A stretch of 64,000 nucleotides of DNA. Origin: Sphingomonas sanxanigenens DSM 19645 = NX02. Lineage in GTDB: Bacteria; Pseudomonadota; Alphaproteobacteria; Sphingomonadales; Sphingomonadaceae. Each line of letters opens with the position of its first letter. The stretch's first letter is position 1. Positions 56,232 to 64,000 of the stretch are shown here, in pieces. A program made the translations under genes and the position numbers. Under the pieces are notes generated by a model. The model was not told the DNA's origin and did not search any database. It worked only from the letters and a program-made list of their open reading frames with translations. Location: the NCBI RefSeq assembly GCF_000512205.2, contig NZ_CP006644.1, forward strand, positions 434,001 to 498,000, read 5' to 3'.

Positions 56232-56662
56232 TCGAGGGACCGCCGGGGGGCAGGTCACTTGCCTCGAATTCCTGAAGGCCGGCGACACCTTGGTCGTTTG
56301 GAAACTCGACCGTCTCGGGCGATCATTGACCAATCTTCTGGCGATCATAACCGATCTGAAAAATCGAGGTGTGGCCTTCCGATCGCTAACGGAGCAGATG
56401 GACACAAGCACGCCCCATGGTGAATTGCTGTTTTCGCTCTTCGGCGCGCTCGCCCAATATGAACGCGCGCTCACGCGTGAGCGGGTGATGGCAGGCTTGG
56501 TCGCAGCTCGACGACGGGGCCGGCGCGGGGGCCGGCCGCCCAGCATTGACGCGGAAACGATCGAGCAGATCACGGCAGCCCTCGATGCCGGCGCAAGCAA
56601 GGCGTCGGTGTGCCGATCATTCAAGGTGCCGCGATCGACCCTCATCGGCACGCTCGATCGCA

Positions 56663-57418
56663 TTGGCTGGACGGGACCGGTCAAGGCCTGACCCGATACC
56701 CCGCCGCTCTGTTCTGACCGAGGCGCAACACGCCGAGTTGTTCGCCTTGCCGGAGAGCGAGCCAGATCTGGTGCGATACTGGACGCTCAGTTCCGCAGAT
56801 CTGCGCGTCTTCACGAGCCGGAGGCGTCCCCACAACCGCCTCGGTTTTGCGCTGCAGCTCTGCGCCTTGCGATATCCTGGCCGATTGCTGAAACCCGGCG
56901 AATTCATCCCTGATGCTCCTCTCAGGTTCGTCGGGGATCAGCTCGGCGTCGAGCCGGACGCGCTTGCCGATTATGCCACGCGTGGTCCCACCCGGTATGA
57001 GCAACTCGATACGCTGCGCGAGGTATTCGGTTTCCGGCAATTGAGCCGTCCGATCCATGCAGAACTGCAGGCTTGGCTCTTGCCGATCGCACTGACCATG
57101 ACCGGTGGAATCGATCTCGCGCGGATCCTGATGGAAGAATTCCGCCGCCGGCAGATAATCGTGCCCGGTATCACGTCCCTGGAACGCATGGTGAGCAAAG
57201 CTCTGTTAGATGCCGAGCGGAACGTGGGCAACCTGCTGACGGGAAGTCTGACTTCAGTGCAATGCGGCCTGCTGGACTCGCTGCTGCTGCAGCACAATGC
57301 AGGCCGCATCAGCATTCTTGCCTGGATCCGCCAACCACCCGGTAGACCGGGACGACGTGCCTTCGCGGAAATTCTCGAGCGATTGTCCACATTGCGGGCA
57401 ATCGGCTTGGAGCCTGTC
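56663..57418 (+). pseudogene. tnpA: Tn3-family transposase, C-terminally truncated
   Basis: RRSVLTEAQHAELFALPESEPDLVRYWTLS, NRLGFALQLCALRYPGR and LGVEPDALADYATRGPTRYEQL are the N-terminal DUF4158 region of Tn3 transposases. Only about 250 of about 990 residues remain. After RAIGLEP (near 57418) the frame runs into a membrane protein fragment. The catalytic DDE domain is gone, so the transposon cannot move itself. The start is uncertain; a TTG at 56663 overlapping tnpR is the best candidate. Confidence 0.85.
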
Positions 57419-57712
57419 CTGCTCATCGCCTGGTTGATGCCGATCGTGACGCTGGGCCTGGCGCTGCTGCTCCTCGGGATCGTCATCGCGCTGGGCCGCA
57501 CCGCCTGGCCACGCTGGTTCGCAGCGCTGGCCAATCCCGTCTCGCTGGTCGCGATCGGCATGCTGATCGCGCGCATCCTGCCCGAGCCGGCGCACACCTG
57601 GCTTGACGGCGCCGCGTTCAACCTCGGCTGGCTCGTTGTCTATGCCGTCTCGACGGCGCTGCTCTGGAATGGTGGCCGTTCGCCGGTCGCATCACGGGAC
57701 GAAGCAGCATGA
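57419..57712 (+). pseudogene. C-terminal fragment of a membrane protein fused in frame to the tnpA stump
   Basis: About 97 residues with three hydrophobic segments (LLIAWLMPIVTLGLALLLLGIVIAL; FAALANPVSLVAIGMLIARIL; AFNLGWLVVYAVSTALLW), unlike any Tn3 transposase. The HTWLDGAAFNLGWL stretch resembles the end of an uncharacterised multi-pass family. The 5' part is missing. The in-frame fusion to tnpA is probably accidental. The stop overlaps the next gene (ATGA), so it once was the upstream member of an operon with the MFS gene. Confidence 0.6.
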
Positions 57713-57981
57713 CCGAAGCTGCGACAGCGACAGGCGACGAACAAGTGGGGGAGGAAGCATCAGGCGCTTTCAGCATGAAGCCACTGATGTTCGAGACCTT
57801 CGTCTGCTCGATGGCGATGATGTCGTTCGTGGCGCTCGCGGGCCCCATCGCGCGCGTGCTTGGCCTCGAGCCATGGCAGGTCGGCGGGGCGATGACCGCG
57901 TCGGGCATCGCCTGGATGATCATGGCGCGGTTCTGGGGCGGCCTTAGCGATCGGCGCGGCGCTCGTCGCTTGACGGCTTAA
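57709..57981 (+). pseudogene. N-terminal fragment of an MFS transporter
   Basis: About 90 residues: FSMKPLMFETFVCSMAMMSFVALAGPIARVLGLEPWQVG, a second span TASGIAWMIMARFWGGLSDRRG holding the MFS loop motif, then an abrupt stop. MFS proteins have about 400 residues and 12 spans, so the gene is cut off at about 57965. The short gap to 58040 shows nothing recognisable. Confidence 0.75.
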
Positions 57982-58040
57982 TTGGATCGGGGGCGCCGCG
58001 ATCAAGCGTTACCGCTCGGTTAGAGAATGGGATGACCAAA

Positions 58041-58511
58041 TTATCGCTGCAACTTTGCCATCGCTTCCACTTCGATGGTTGTAAGCTCGTCGATTGTCAG
58101 GTCGAGCGCAGAGCGCTGCGTCTTCAAGTCGACCAACCTTTCCCGGATGCGGGCAATCAATCGCTCCATTTGCTCCTTATGCTCGGGATCGGCATCGTAG
58201 AGATCGAGAAACTCCTTGATTTCCTTGATGGAGAAGCCAAGGCGTTTGCCGCGCAAAATCAGCTGTATGCGTCCGATCTCACGCCTGGAATATGCCCGGG
58301 TGCTGCCTACCCGTTGAGGGGCGATGAGCCCCTCCTTTTCGTAGAAGCGTAGCGTGCGAAGTGTCAGTCCGAGTTCCTGAGCGACATCCTGGATGCCGTA
58401 CACTTGTAAATCCGCATCCTTTGCGCGGGTTCTCCCCTTGTGCGTGGGGTTGTCGCGACCCGCGTCCTTAAGCGTTTCATCGTCCTCGGCGAGGTGGAGC
58501 GAGTTCCCCAT
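58041..58511 (-). CDS. MerR-family regulator, LiuR-like
   Basis: About 156 residues. The helix-turn-helix VYGIQDVAQELGLTLRTLRFYEKEGLIAPQR is followed by RIQLILRGKRLGFSIKEIKEFLDLYD and a long coiled-coil helix without the metal-binding cysteines of heavy-metal MerR proteins. The LRGKRLGFSxxEI stretch is typical of the LiuR/acyl-CoA-related branch, which controls branched-chain and fatty-acid breakdown. It lies 3' of fadD on the same strand and a LiuR-like palindrome precedes the thiolase gene at 63151. Confidence 0.85.
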   Translation of the reverse strand: MGNSLHLAEDDETLKDAGRDNPTHKGRTRAKDADLQVYGIQDVAQELGLTLRTLRFYEKEGLIAPQRVGSTRAYSRREIGRIQLILRGKRLGFSIKEIKEFLDLYDADPEHKEQMERLIARIRERLVDLKTQRSALDLTIDELTTIEVEAMAKLQR

Positions 58512-58592
58512 GCCATCCACTCCCTGTCCTCCAATCACGGCTACCCTACCACTCAAGCGCATAAGCTTTGTAGCTTGACAGGGGATAGAGGC

Positions 58593-60254
58593 TCAGGCGA
58601 GCTTTTTGTTCTCCTCTTCGATCAAATCCTTCTTCGAAAGTTTGCCGATCAGCGTTTTGGGCAGGCTGTCCCGGAATTCGAAAGCCTTGGGTAACTCGAT
58701 CTTGCTGAGGCGATCCTGCAAAAAAATCTTGAGTTCATCGACGGTCAGGTTTGCCCCCTCGTGCAGTGCGACGAACAACTTGGGAGATTGACCTCTGTAG
58801 GCATCGGGTATCGCGATTGCGATCGCCTCCTTTACCGCCGGGTGTTGGTAGGCCGCATCCTCGATGATCCGGGGATATACATTATATCCGCCACAGAAGA
58901 TGATGTCCTTGATGCGGTCGACGAGGAAGAGATAGCCATCCTCATCAAAATAGCCGATATCGCCGGTTCGTAGCGCGCCATCGACGAAGACAGCACTGGT
59001 CTCTGCAGGGCGCTGCCAATAGCCCTTCATCACCTGAGGGCCGCGGGCGCACACTTCTCCGCGTTCTCCCTGGGGAAGAACCCGCGAGGGATTCTCCGGA
59101 TCGCGGATCTCGATGATGGTGCCGGGGAAACTTGGGCCGCAGCTATTATCCTTCACCGTCCCGAACAACGGGTTGCAGGCGATGATTGGGGCGGTTTCGG
59201 AGAGCCCATATCCTTCCACGACCCTGGCACGCGTGCGTGCCTCGAACTCCTCGCGTACCTCGAGCGGGAGCGGAGCGCCGCCGGATATACAGGCGCGCAC
59301 GGCCGAGAGATCGGGTATCTCGTCGTCCGGAAGCGCGTTCAGGGCAACATAGATGGTAGGGACGCCGAAGAACTGTGTCGGTGGCTTGCGCTTCATCGTC
59401 CTGAGAACCTGCTTCATCTCAAACCGCGGCAGCAGGACGATTTCGGCGCCGATTTCGACCGAGAAGTTGAGCACCGTCGTGAGTGCGAAGACGTGAAACA
59501 TGGGCAGGACGCCGAGAGTTCTCTCCTGCTGCGGGCGAAGTCCTCCCACATGCACCACCATCTGGGCGCTGTTCGCCGTGAGGTTGGCATGGGTCAGCAT
59601 TGCGCCCTTGGGCACGCCGGTTGTGCCTCCGGTATATTGAAGGACCGCGACATCATCAGGGTGACGTTCGACCGCGTCAGGTTCGGCATCATGGGCGAGA
59701 AGCGCCTTGAGGCGGACATGAAGGCCTTCGTCGAGTATCCGCGCGTGGTCTTTTCGCTTGAATAGCGCAAAGCCCAGGCCTTGCAGCCAGGGCAGCATAT
59801 CCCTCATGCCGCACAACACGATCTTGTCCAGCCCGGCACGTGGCGCGACGGCTTGCACTTTCTCGTGGATTATCCGGACGTCCGGTACCGCCATCATGCG
59901 CGTTCCCGAGTCCCGGATCTGATGCTCCAGTTCGCGCTCCGTGTAGAGCGGGTTGAAGTTGACCACGATCGCACCCACGCGCAGCGCGGCGAAGTACAAT
60001 ATCACGAAATAGGGGCAGTTCGGCAGGCACAGGCCGAACCGATCGCCCTTGCGCAGCCCCTGATCCTGCAATCCACGTGCTGCACGACGAACGAGTTGCC
60101 CCACCTGCGCATAAGTCCAGGTTCGCCCGAGAAAGTCGATGGCGACGCGTTCGGGATAAAGGTTCAACGCATTGTCGAGGAGGTCGGTCAGGAGCCGTGG
60201 CGGAATTGCCGGTTCCGGTATCGACGGGAAGGCGCTGATGGCGGGCTGGGGCAT
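58593..60254 (-). CDS. fadD: Long-chain fatty-acid-CoA ligase
   Basis: About 553 residues of the AMP-forming acyl-CoA synthetase family. The P-loop-like YTGGTTGVPKGAMLTHANL, VEGYGLSETAPI, GDIGYFDEDGYLFLVDRIKDIIFCGGYNVYPR and the C-terminal lysine in LPKTLIGKLSKKDL are all present. GGAG lies 6 nt before the ATG at 60254; an ATG at 60269 overlaps the fadL stop. It activates fatty acids brought in by the FadL-like porin encoded upstream. Confidence 0.94.
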   Translation of the reverse strand: MPQPAISAFPSIPEPAIPPRLLTDLLDNALNLYPERVAIDFLGRTWTYAQVGQLVRRAARGLQDQGLRKGDRFGLCLPNCPYFVILYFAALRVGAIVVNFNPLYTERELEHQIRDSGTRMMAVPDVRIIHEKVQAVAPRAGLDKIVLCGMRDMLPWLQGLGFALFKRKDHARILDEGLHVRLKALLAHDAEPDAVERHPDDVAVLQYTGGTTGVPKGAMLTHANLTANSAQMVVHVGGLRPQQERTLGVLPMFHVFALTTVLNFSVEIGAEIVLLPRFEMKQVLRTMKRKPPTQFFGVPTIYVALNALPDDEIPDLSAVRACISGGAPLPLEVREEFEARTRARVVEGYGLSETAPIIACNPLFGTVKDNSCGPSFPGTIIEIRDPENPSRVLPQGERGEVCARGPQVMKGYWQRPAETSAVFVDGALRTGDIGYFDEDGYLFLVDRIKDIIFCGGYNVYPRIIEDAAYQHPAVKEAIAIAIPDAYRGQSPKLFVALHEGANLTVDELKIFLQDRLSKIELPKAFEFRDSLPKTLIGKLSKKDLIEEENKKLA

Positions 60255-60268
60255 GGCGATCTCCAGCA

Positions 60269-61570
60269 TCAGAAGTGGAAACGTCCGCCGAGCGACAGCA
60301 CGACGGCGTGCGCGTCCTCGAGCTTGCCGTCCATCAGGATCGGCGTCTGCACGGCCGTGCCGGCATAGGCCGCTGTCGTGCGATCAATAGTCGTATCCTT
60401 GAACGTGATATACGCTGCGCCCGCATCGAGCGTGAACCGGGAAGACACGGCATAGCTTGTGCCGGCAGCGAAATTCCACCGGTTGCTGTCGGGCACTCGA
60501 GCGTCCCGATTGCCGTTGCGCGTCGGGGTCTGGGCGTGTTGAACGCCGGCACGAACGGTCCAGGCCGGTGTGACCGCATAATCGATGCCGCCTGCGAAGC
60601 TCCACGTGTCCCGGTAATTTTCCGGGATTGAAACGTTGAGCGGCGCGCCGAGCCGGATAGCGTCGAATTTCGACCAACCCATGCGGGTCACCTGACCGTT
60701 GAGGGTGACCTTGGGCGACACCGCCACGCGCGCTCCGAAGATCGCCTGCCAGGGGGTCTCGAACGTGGCGTTTGCATTCACTACGCTGTTTTGCCCGGCG
60801 AGCGGACCAAGAAGACCGGTCGTCGTCACCGAACCATCGAGATTATGCTTCACGCTCGACTTGTAGCTGGCGCCCAGTTGCACGGGGCCGGCGCGATATT
60901 GCAGCCCGGCCGACCAGCCCAGATCCCAACCATTGCCTTTCAGCTCCTGGTGGCCGTCGGCGAGAAGAGGCGATAGGTTCGGCAGATAGTTGGACAATGA
61001 TGCGTCTGCATATTCGATATTGAGCGCGGCGCCGATGCTGAGATTTGGCGTAACGAGGTAGGCGATCGATGGCTGGATGTCGTATGTTCGCAGCTTGGTC
61101 TTGTCGGCGCTATACCGTGCCCAGCTGTCGGCATCATAATTGGTTGTGAAGCTATAAGGGGAGGCGACGGTCAGCCCCAAAGCGAGCCGTGATGTCAGGC
61201 CGACGGCTATCGCGCCGGAGGGTAGTACGCCATTATTGATCGGATCACGAGAGCGTTGGCTCCCGCCTACAGCCGCAGCCGACTGCCCGGGACGGACAAT
61301 GAGCGTGTTGACATTGTCAACCGACCCTTTGGGAAGGATTATGCTTACGGCCTGGTGGGCATCGACTCCTTCCATGCCTGCGATCGCAGCGGGATTCCAC
61401 CAGAGGGACTGTACGCCCTGGTCGGCGACCTCGCCCGAAAAGGCTCGTCCGGCACCTCTGGACGATTGTTCCTGAAGGTAAAAGGCCTGCGCGCTCGCGG
61501 CTTGCGGCGCGAGCAATCCAGCCGCCAGGGCCGATGTTGCGATCCCAACTTTCCAATTTTTGCCTGCCAC
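60269..61570 (-). CDS. fadL: FadL/OmpP1-family outer-membrane fatty-acid transporter
   Basis: About 433 residues. Signal peptide WKVGIATSALAAGLLAPQAASA, then the FadL hatch start QAFYLQEQSSRGAGRAFSGEVADQGVQSLWWNPAAIAGM. The barrel ends in VVLSLGGRFHF with terminal Phe. The GTG at 61570 with GGGGAG is preferred over an upstream ATG, since the extra residues would precede the signal peptide. It imports long-chain fatty acids or other hydrophobic compounds and is coupled to fadD. Confidence 0.93.
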   Translation of the reverse strand: MAGKNWKVGIATSALAAGLLAPQAASAQAFYLQEQSSRGAGRAFSGEVADQGVQSLWWNPAAIAGMEGVDAHQAVSIILPKGSVDNVNTLIVRPGQSAAAVGGSQRSRDPINNGVLPSGAIAVGLTSRLALGLTVASPYSFTTNYDADSWARYSADKTKLRTYDIQPSIAYLVTPNLSIGAALNIEYADASLSNYLPNLSPLLADGHQELKGNGWDLGWSAGLQYRAGPVQLGASYKSSVKHNLDGSVTTTGLLGPLAGQNSVVNANATFETPWQAIFGARVAVSPKVTLNGQVTRMGWSKFDAIRLGAPLNVSIPENYRDTWSFAGGIDYAVTPAWTVRAGVQHAQTPTRNGNRDARVPDSNRWNFAAGTSYAVSSRFTLDAGAAYITFKDTTIDRTTAAYAGTAVQTPILMDGKLEDAHAVVLSLGGRFHF

Positions 61571-61608
61571 GCCCGTCTCCCCTTTCGTGATTGTCAAATT
61601 CCTCGTGC

Positions 61609-62013
61609 TTATCGGATGCGCGTCCATGTCTGCGTCTTGCAAAGGGGCCAGACGATGCAGCCCTTGAGGCGCAAATGATCCCGATCGGCTAATGTGACCG
61701 TCGCGCTGTATGTGCCGCCATCCTCAGCGTTGTAGATGGAGCCACCCGACCAACTGCCCGACTTCCACGTAAAACCCTGCAGCATCTGCAATCCACGAAG
61801 CGGACGACCGCGCAACGCAGCGGTCTTGTTCTTTTCGTCACGTAGTTCGGGGTTGGCTTTGATCCCGTCGGAACTGATCAAGGCACCACAGATTGATTGC
61901 CCGCAGCGGGTGATTTCCACGACGCCATGATGGCTCTCGGTTTGCCAGCGACCGACAACGGTGTCGGCGGGCAATGCAGTGCTCGAAGCCAGTAGTGTCA
62001 GAATGATCGACAT
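61609..62013 (-). CDS. DUF2147 domain protein
   Basis: A 134-residue exported protein with a short signal peptide (SIILTLLASSTALPADT) and the DUF2147 pattern VVGRWQTESHHGVVEITRCGQSICGALIS, then GWTF-like GFTWKSGSWSGGSIYNAEDGGTYSATV and LRLKGCI. The family is periplasmic and of unknown function. It lies 38 nt upstream of fadL in the same direction, so it is probably in the same transcript. Confidence 0.88.
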   Translation of the reverse strand: MSIILTLLASSTALPADTVVGRWQTESHHGVVEITRCGQSICGALISSDGIKANPELRDEKNKTAALRGRPLRGLQMLQGFTWKSGSWSGGSIYNAEDGGTYSATVTLADRDHLRLKGCIVWPLCKTQTWTRIR

Positions 62014-62223
62014 CGTTCCTCTCCGCGCGCCTTCAGGCGACCGTCTGTTTCACGTCTGGAGCCAATATGCGGCGAATCAGCGTCCCATAACCATCTCGAT
62101 GACGTATAGGTAAGTCAATAGCTCAATGCGTCATCAAAATGCCTATTAGGTTGTGTGCGAATTGGAGGGTCAGGCGCTGCTGGCCCCGTCGTCAGCGTTC
62201 GGGCGTGTTCGTGTGTGACGCCG

Positions 62224-62868
62224 TCAAGCTATTGATCTTTGCGCGCCTTCAAGCAAGGAAAGATTGCGATAATTGCCCAGTTCCTGAATGCGCTGGATGG
62301 AACGCGACACTTCGCCGTCAGCCGCCCCGTTCGCGGCAACGACCAGGCGCCCGTAGCCGCCGGCGTGAATGCGAAAGTCGCTCCAGATCCGGACGCTATC
62401 CCCGATGATGCAGGAGACGAGATGGCCCGGATGGAAGTCGGCCCGATCGACAACCGGCTCGGCGTAGCTATCGTTCGCCACAACGACGATGTGGGTTGCG
62501 CGGATGACCAGGCCCGGCAGCGTTTGCATCCACTGCAAGGTATCACTGAAGGGGCCGACGTCGGGAGCAGACCAGAACTGCGCGTCCGCGCTGACCGAGG
62601 TTGACGTTAGCGTCGTGGTGACCGCTTCACTGTGCCTTTCCCAGGCCAGCCGCCCGTTGGCGGACCACTCCGTTTCCAGGTGGCGCAGGTTGCGATCGAG
62701 TCCAGAGGCACATCGCTGCTCCAGGATCAGCCATTCCTTCTCCCGGTCATTCTCATCGACCAGGCGAACCGTCTGAAATGCCATGGCGGGCAATTCGAGT
62801 GCAGGAAAACGGCGCAGATGCATTTCGCCGACGATCTGACGCCGGAGGGGATGCTCAGAAAATCGCAT
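62224..62868 (-). pseudogene. DUF3422 family protein, C-terminally truncated
   Basis: 214 residues beginning SEHPLRRQIVGEMHLRRFP, with LAWERHSEAVTTTL in the middle and ending RIQELGNYRNLSLL before an unrelated tail EGAQRSIA. DUF3422 proteins are about twice as long and end in two membrane segments; this half is missing. The break lies near 62240. The following 200 bp down to the DUF2147 gene hold no gene and no complete IS. The start has GAAGG 7 nt upstream. Confidence 0.65.
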
Positions 62869-63081
62869 GTGTGCGCCTTCGAAAACAGGTGCAGTGGCGC
62901 TTGGGGAGAGGCGCAGCCGTCGATAAGACGGGCGCGAGCATCATCGCCGGGATGAGAGTGCGCGGTTTTTCACTGGCGAGCATCCGTACGTTCCTCGGCC
63001 AAGACCTCCGATATCAAGCCTCCCGGGAACCGGTGCATGACGATTCCCTCGACGGCGTGAGAAGAGTGCCAAAGATTTTAG

Positions 63082-63097
63082 TTGACGTAAACGTCAT
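63082..63097. promoter_or_regulatory. LiuR-like MerR operator upstream of the thiolase gene
   Basis: TTGACGTAAACGTCAT is a near-perfect palindrome (TGACGT-AA-ACGTCA) resembling LiuR-type sites found before acyl-CoA catabolic genes. It is 53 bp upstream of the thiolase start. The LiuR-like regulator at 58041-58511 is the obvious candidate binder. The rest of the 280-bp gap (62869-63150) shows no gene. Confidence 0.5.
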
Positions 63098-63150
63098 TTC
63101 ACGCACCATTAGGTAATCAGATGTCCGATTCCCTGGAGAGGCTATCATCG

Positions 63151-64000
63151 ATGCGTAATGTGGTTGTTGCGGGCTATGCCCGGTCCCCCTTTCACCTGGC
63201 AGGCAAGGGCGCGCTGGCGCGCGTCCGCCCTGACGATCTGGCCGCTCAGGTCATTCGCGGACTGATTCAGCAGACCGGCGTGAAGGCCGAAGATATCGAG
63301 GATATCGTGCTGGGCTGCGCTTTTCCTGAAGGCGAGCAGGGCTTCAACATCGCGCGCCTTATCGGTCTTCTCGCCGACCTGCCGCTCTCTGTCGGCGGCA
63401 TGACCGTTAATCGCTTCTGCGGATCGTCGATGAGCTCGGTCCACATCGCTGCGGGCCAGATTCAGCTTGGCGCCGGCGAGGCCTTCATCTGCGCGGGCGT
63501 GGAGTCGATGAGCCGCGTGCCGATGATGGGGTTCAATCCGCTGCCGAACCCCGAGCTCGCGAAGAAGAGCGCCGCCTATATGGGCATGGGCGACACGGCG
63601 GAGAATGTCGCGACCAAATATCAGATCACCCGTGCCCAGCAGGAAGCCTTTGCGGTCGCCAGTCAGGACAAGGCGGCCGCGGCTATCGCGGCCGGCAAGC
63701 TCGAGGCCGAGATCGTGCCGATCACGACCAAGGCGGGCGTGGTCGACAAGGATGGCACGCCGCGTGCCGGCACGACGACGGAAACCCTCGCCGGGCTGAA
63801 GCCGGCCTTCAGCCAGGACGGCACGGTAACGGCGGGAACGTCCTCGCCGCTGACCGATGGCGCAAGCGCAATCCTGGTCACGAGCGAGGATTATGCGCGC
63901 GCGCATGGACTGCCGATCCTTGCCCGCATCAAGTCGGTTGCTGTCTCTGGCTGCCAGCCGGAGATCATGGGCATCGGACCGGTCGAGGCCTCGCGCAAGG
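63151..64000 (+). CDS. Acetyl-CoA C-acyltransferase (thiolase), partial
   Basis: 283 codons to the right edge without a stop. MRNVVVAGYARSPFHLAGKG..., then GGMTVNRFCGSSMSSVHIAAG with the acyl-binding cysteine and AFICAGVESMSRVPMMGFNPLPNP, are typical of FadA-like degradative thiolases. SPLTDGASAILVTS follows; the C-terminal His and Cys motifs lie outside the window. GGAGAGG is 9 nt before the ATG at 63151. It should cleave 3-ketoacyl-CoA in beta-oxidation, matching fadL, fadD and the LiuR-like regulator. Confidence 0.93.
   Translation, partial: MRNVVVAGYARSPFHLAGKGALARVRPDDLAAQVIRGLIQQTGVKAEDIEDIVLGCAFPEGEQGFNIARLIGLLADLPLSVGGMTVNRFCGSSMSSVHIAAGQIQLGAGEAFICAGVESMSRVPMMGFNPLPNPELAKKSAAYMGMGDTAENVATKYQITRAQQEAFAVASQDKAAAAIAAGKLEAEIVPITTKAGVVDKDGTPRAGTTTETLAGLKPAFSQDGTVTAGTSSPLTDGASAILVTSEDYARAHGLPILARIKSVAVSGCQPEIMGIGPVEASRK

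Larger units (their letters stand above)
55014..56257 (+). mobile_element. IS3-family (IS407-group-like) insertion sequence in tnpR
   Basis: 1244 bp with terminal inverted repeats beginning TGACCTGCCCCCCG at both ends (read inward) and ending in GATCCCTC/GGTCCCTC. It is flanked by the 4-bp target duplication CTTG (55010-55013 and 56258-56261). It contains orfA and orfB joined by a probable -1 frameshift. It is nested in the resolvase gene of an older Tn3 element. Confidence 0.95.
54859..56691 (+). pseudogene. tnpR: Tn3-family serine resolvase split by an IS3-family element
   Basis: The N-terminal part MLIGYMRVSSVDDRQSVDLQ... DDRPGLKAC contains the catalytic Ser of the YxRVS motif. It is interrupted after 55013 by an IS and resumes at 56258 with CLEFLKAGDTLVVWKLDRLGRSL and runs to a C-terminal helix-turn-helix (GASKASVCRSFKVPRSTLIGTL). 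Removing the IS and one copy of the 4-bp duplication CTTG rebuilds an unbroken resolvase of about 196 residues, so the gene was intact before insertion. Confidence 0.93.

Noticed and set aside
56546-57712. A functional novel fusion of a Tn3 transposase N-terminus and a membrane protein
   Set aside because: The transposase part lacks its catalytic domain and the membrane part lacks its start, so the in-frame join is best explained as a deletion scar.
62149-62159. A third IS256 copy starting at 62149
   Set aside because: Only 11 bases match the element end; the sequence diverges at once and no transposase or second end follows.
1-64000. CRISPR arrays, tRNA or rRNA genes
   Set aside because: No regularly spaced short repeats, cloverleaf-like sequences with CCA context or rRNA stretches were recognised.

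Overview
This 64 kb window looks like chromosome or megaplasmid DNA from an alphaproteobacterium of the Sphingomonadaceae (Sphingobium, Sphingomonas or Novosphingobium type). The reasons are its high GC content, an imuA-imuB-dnaE2 mutasome behind a GAAC-N7-GAAC LexA box, an EcfG-like promoter on a stress operon, TonB-dependent uptake, polyhydroxybutyrate genes and the kinds of insertion sequence present. No tRNA, rRNA or CRISPR array was seen.

Layout. 1-1881: an FdhF/YdeP-type molybdopterin oxidoreductase that runs off the left edge. 2008-3342: IS256-family element, copy 1. 3338-6817: a minus-strand stress operon (small hydrophilic proteins, DUF3175, SDR, zinc alcohol dehydrogenase, SRPBCC). 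7024-9931: an IS21 element lying between the 5' stump of a crp/fnr gene and the 3' stump of a sulP gene, followed by an intact beta-carbonic anhydrase. 10912-16397: the SOS-controlled imuA-imuB-dnaE2 operon. 16682-18016: IS256 copy 2. 18351-22505: an SDR / flavin monooxygenase (frameshifted) / peptide deformylase / CmcJ-like oxygenase operon. 22651-25785: a metal module with a TonB receptor and a CDF exporter, each behind a near-identical MerR-type promoter, plus a merR gene broken by a stop codon. 25899-27413 and 52680-54194: two apparently identical IS110-family (IS1111-like) elements in opposite orientation.

Between the two IS110 copies lie about 25 kb of mostly minus-strand genes. One block holds stress and ion genes: DUF302, P-type ATPase, kinase-like ATPase, alcohol dehydrogenase, GNAT, universal stress protein, response regulator. 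A second is a very tight run from 52351 down to 38183: SDR, phaB, phaA, a frameshifted lptB, phaC, MaoC-Pta, ackA, fabI, pldA, mlaE, mlaF, mlaD, an auxiliary lipoprotein and hdeD. It joins outer-membrane phospholipid handling (PldA plus a Mla-type ABC importer) to fatty-acid and acetyl-CoA metabolism and PHB storage.

54195-57981 is a graveyard of mobile DNA: a Tn3-family res/tnpR/tnpA remnant whose resolvase is split by an IS3-family element and whose transposase is cut off and joined to fragments of a membrane protein and an MFS transporter. 58041-64000 is a fatty-acid uptake and activation region (LiuR-like MerR regulator, fadD, fadL, DUF2147, a truncated DUF3422 gene, and a thiolase running off the right edge behind a palindromic operator).

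The window therefore records heavy insertion-sequence remodelling. At least eight genes are broken: crp/fnr, sulP, the flavin monooxygenase, merR, marR, lptB, tnpR and tnpA, plus an MFS gene and a DUF3422 gene. The core metabolic operons remain largely intact.
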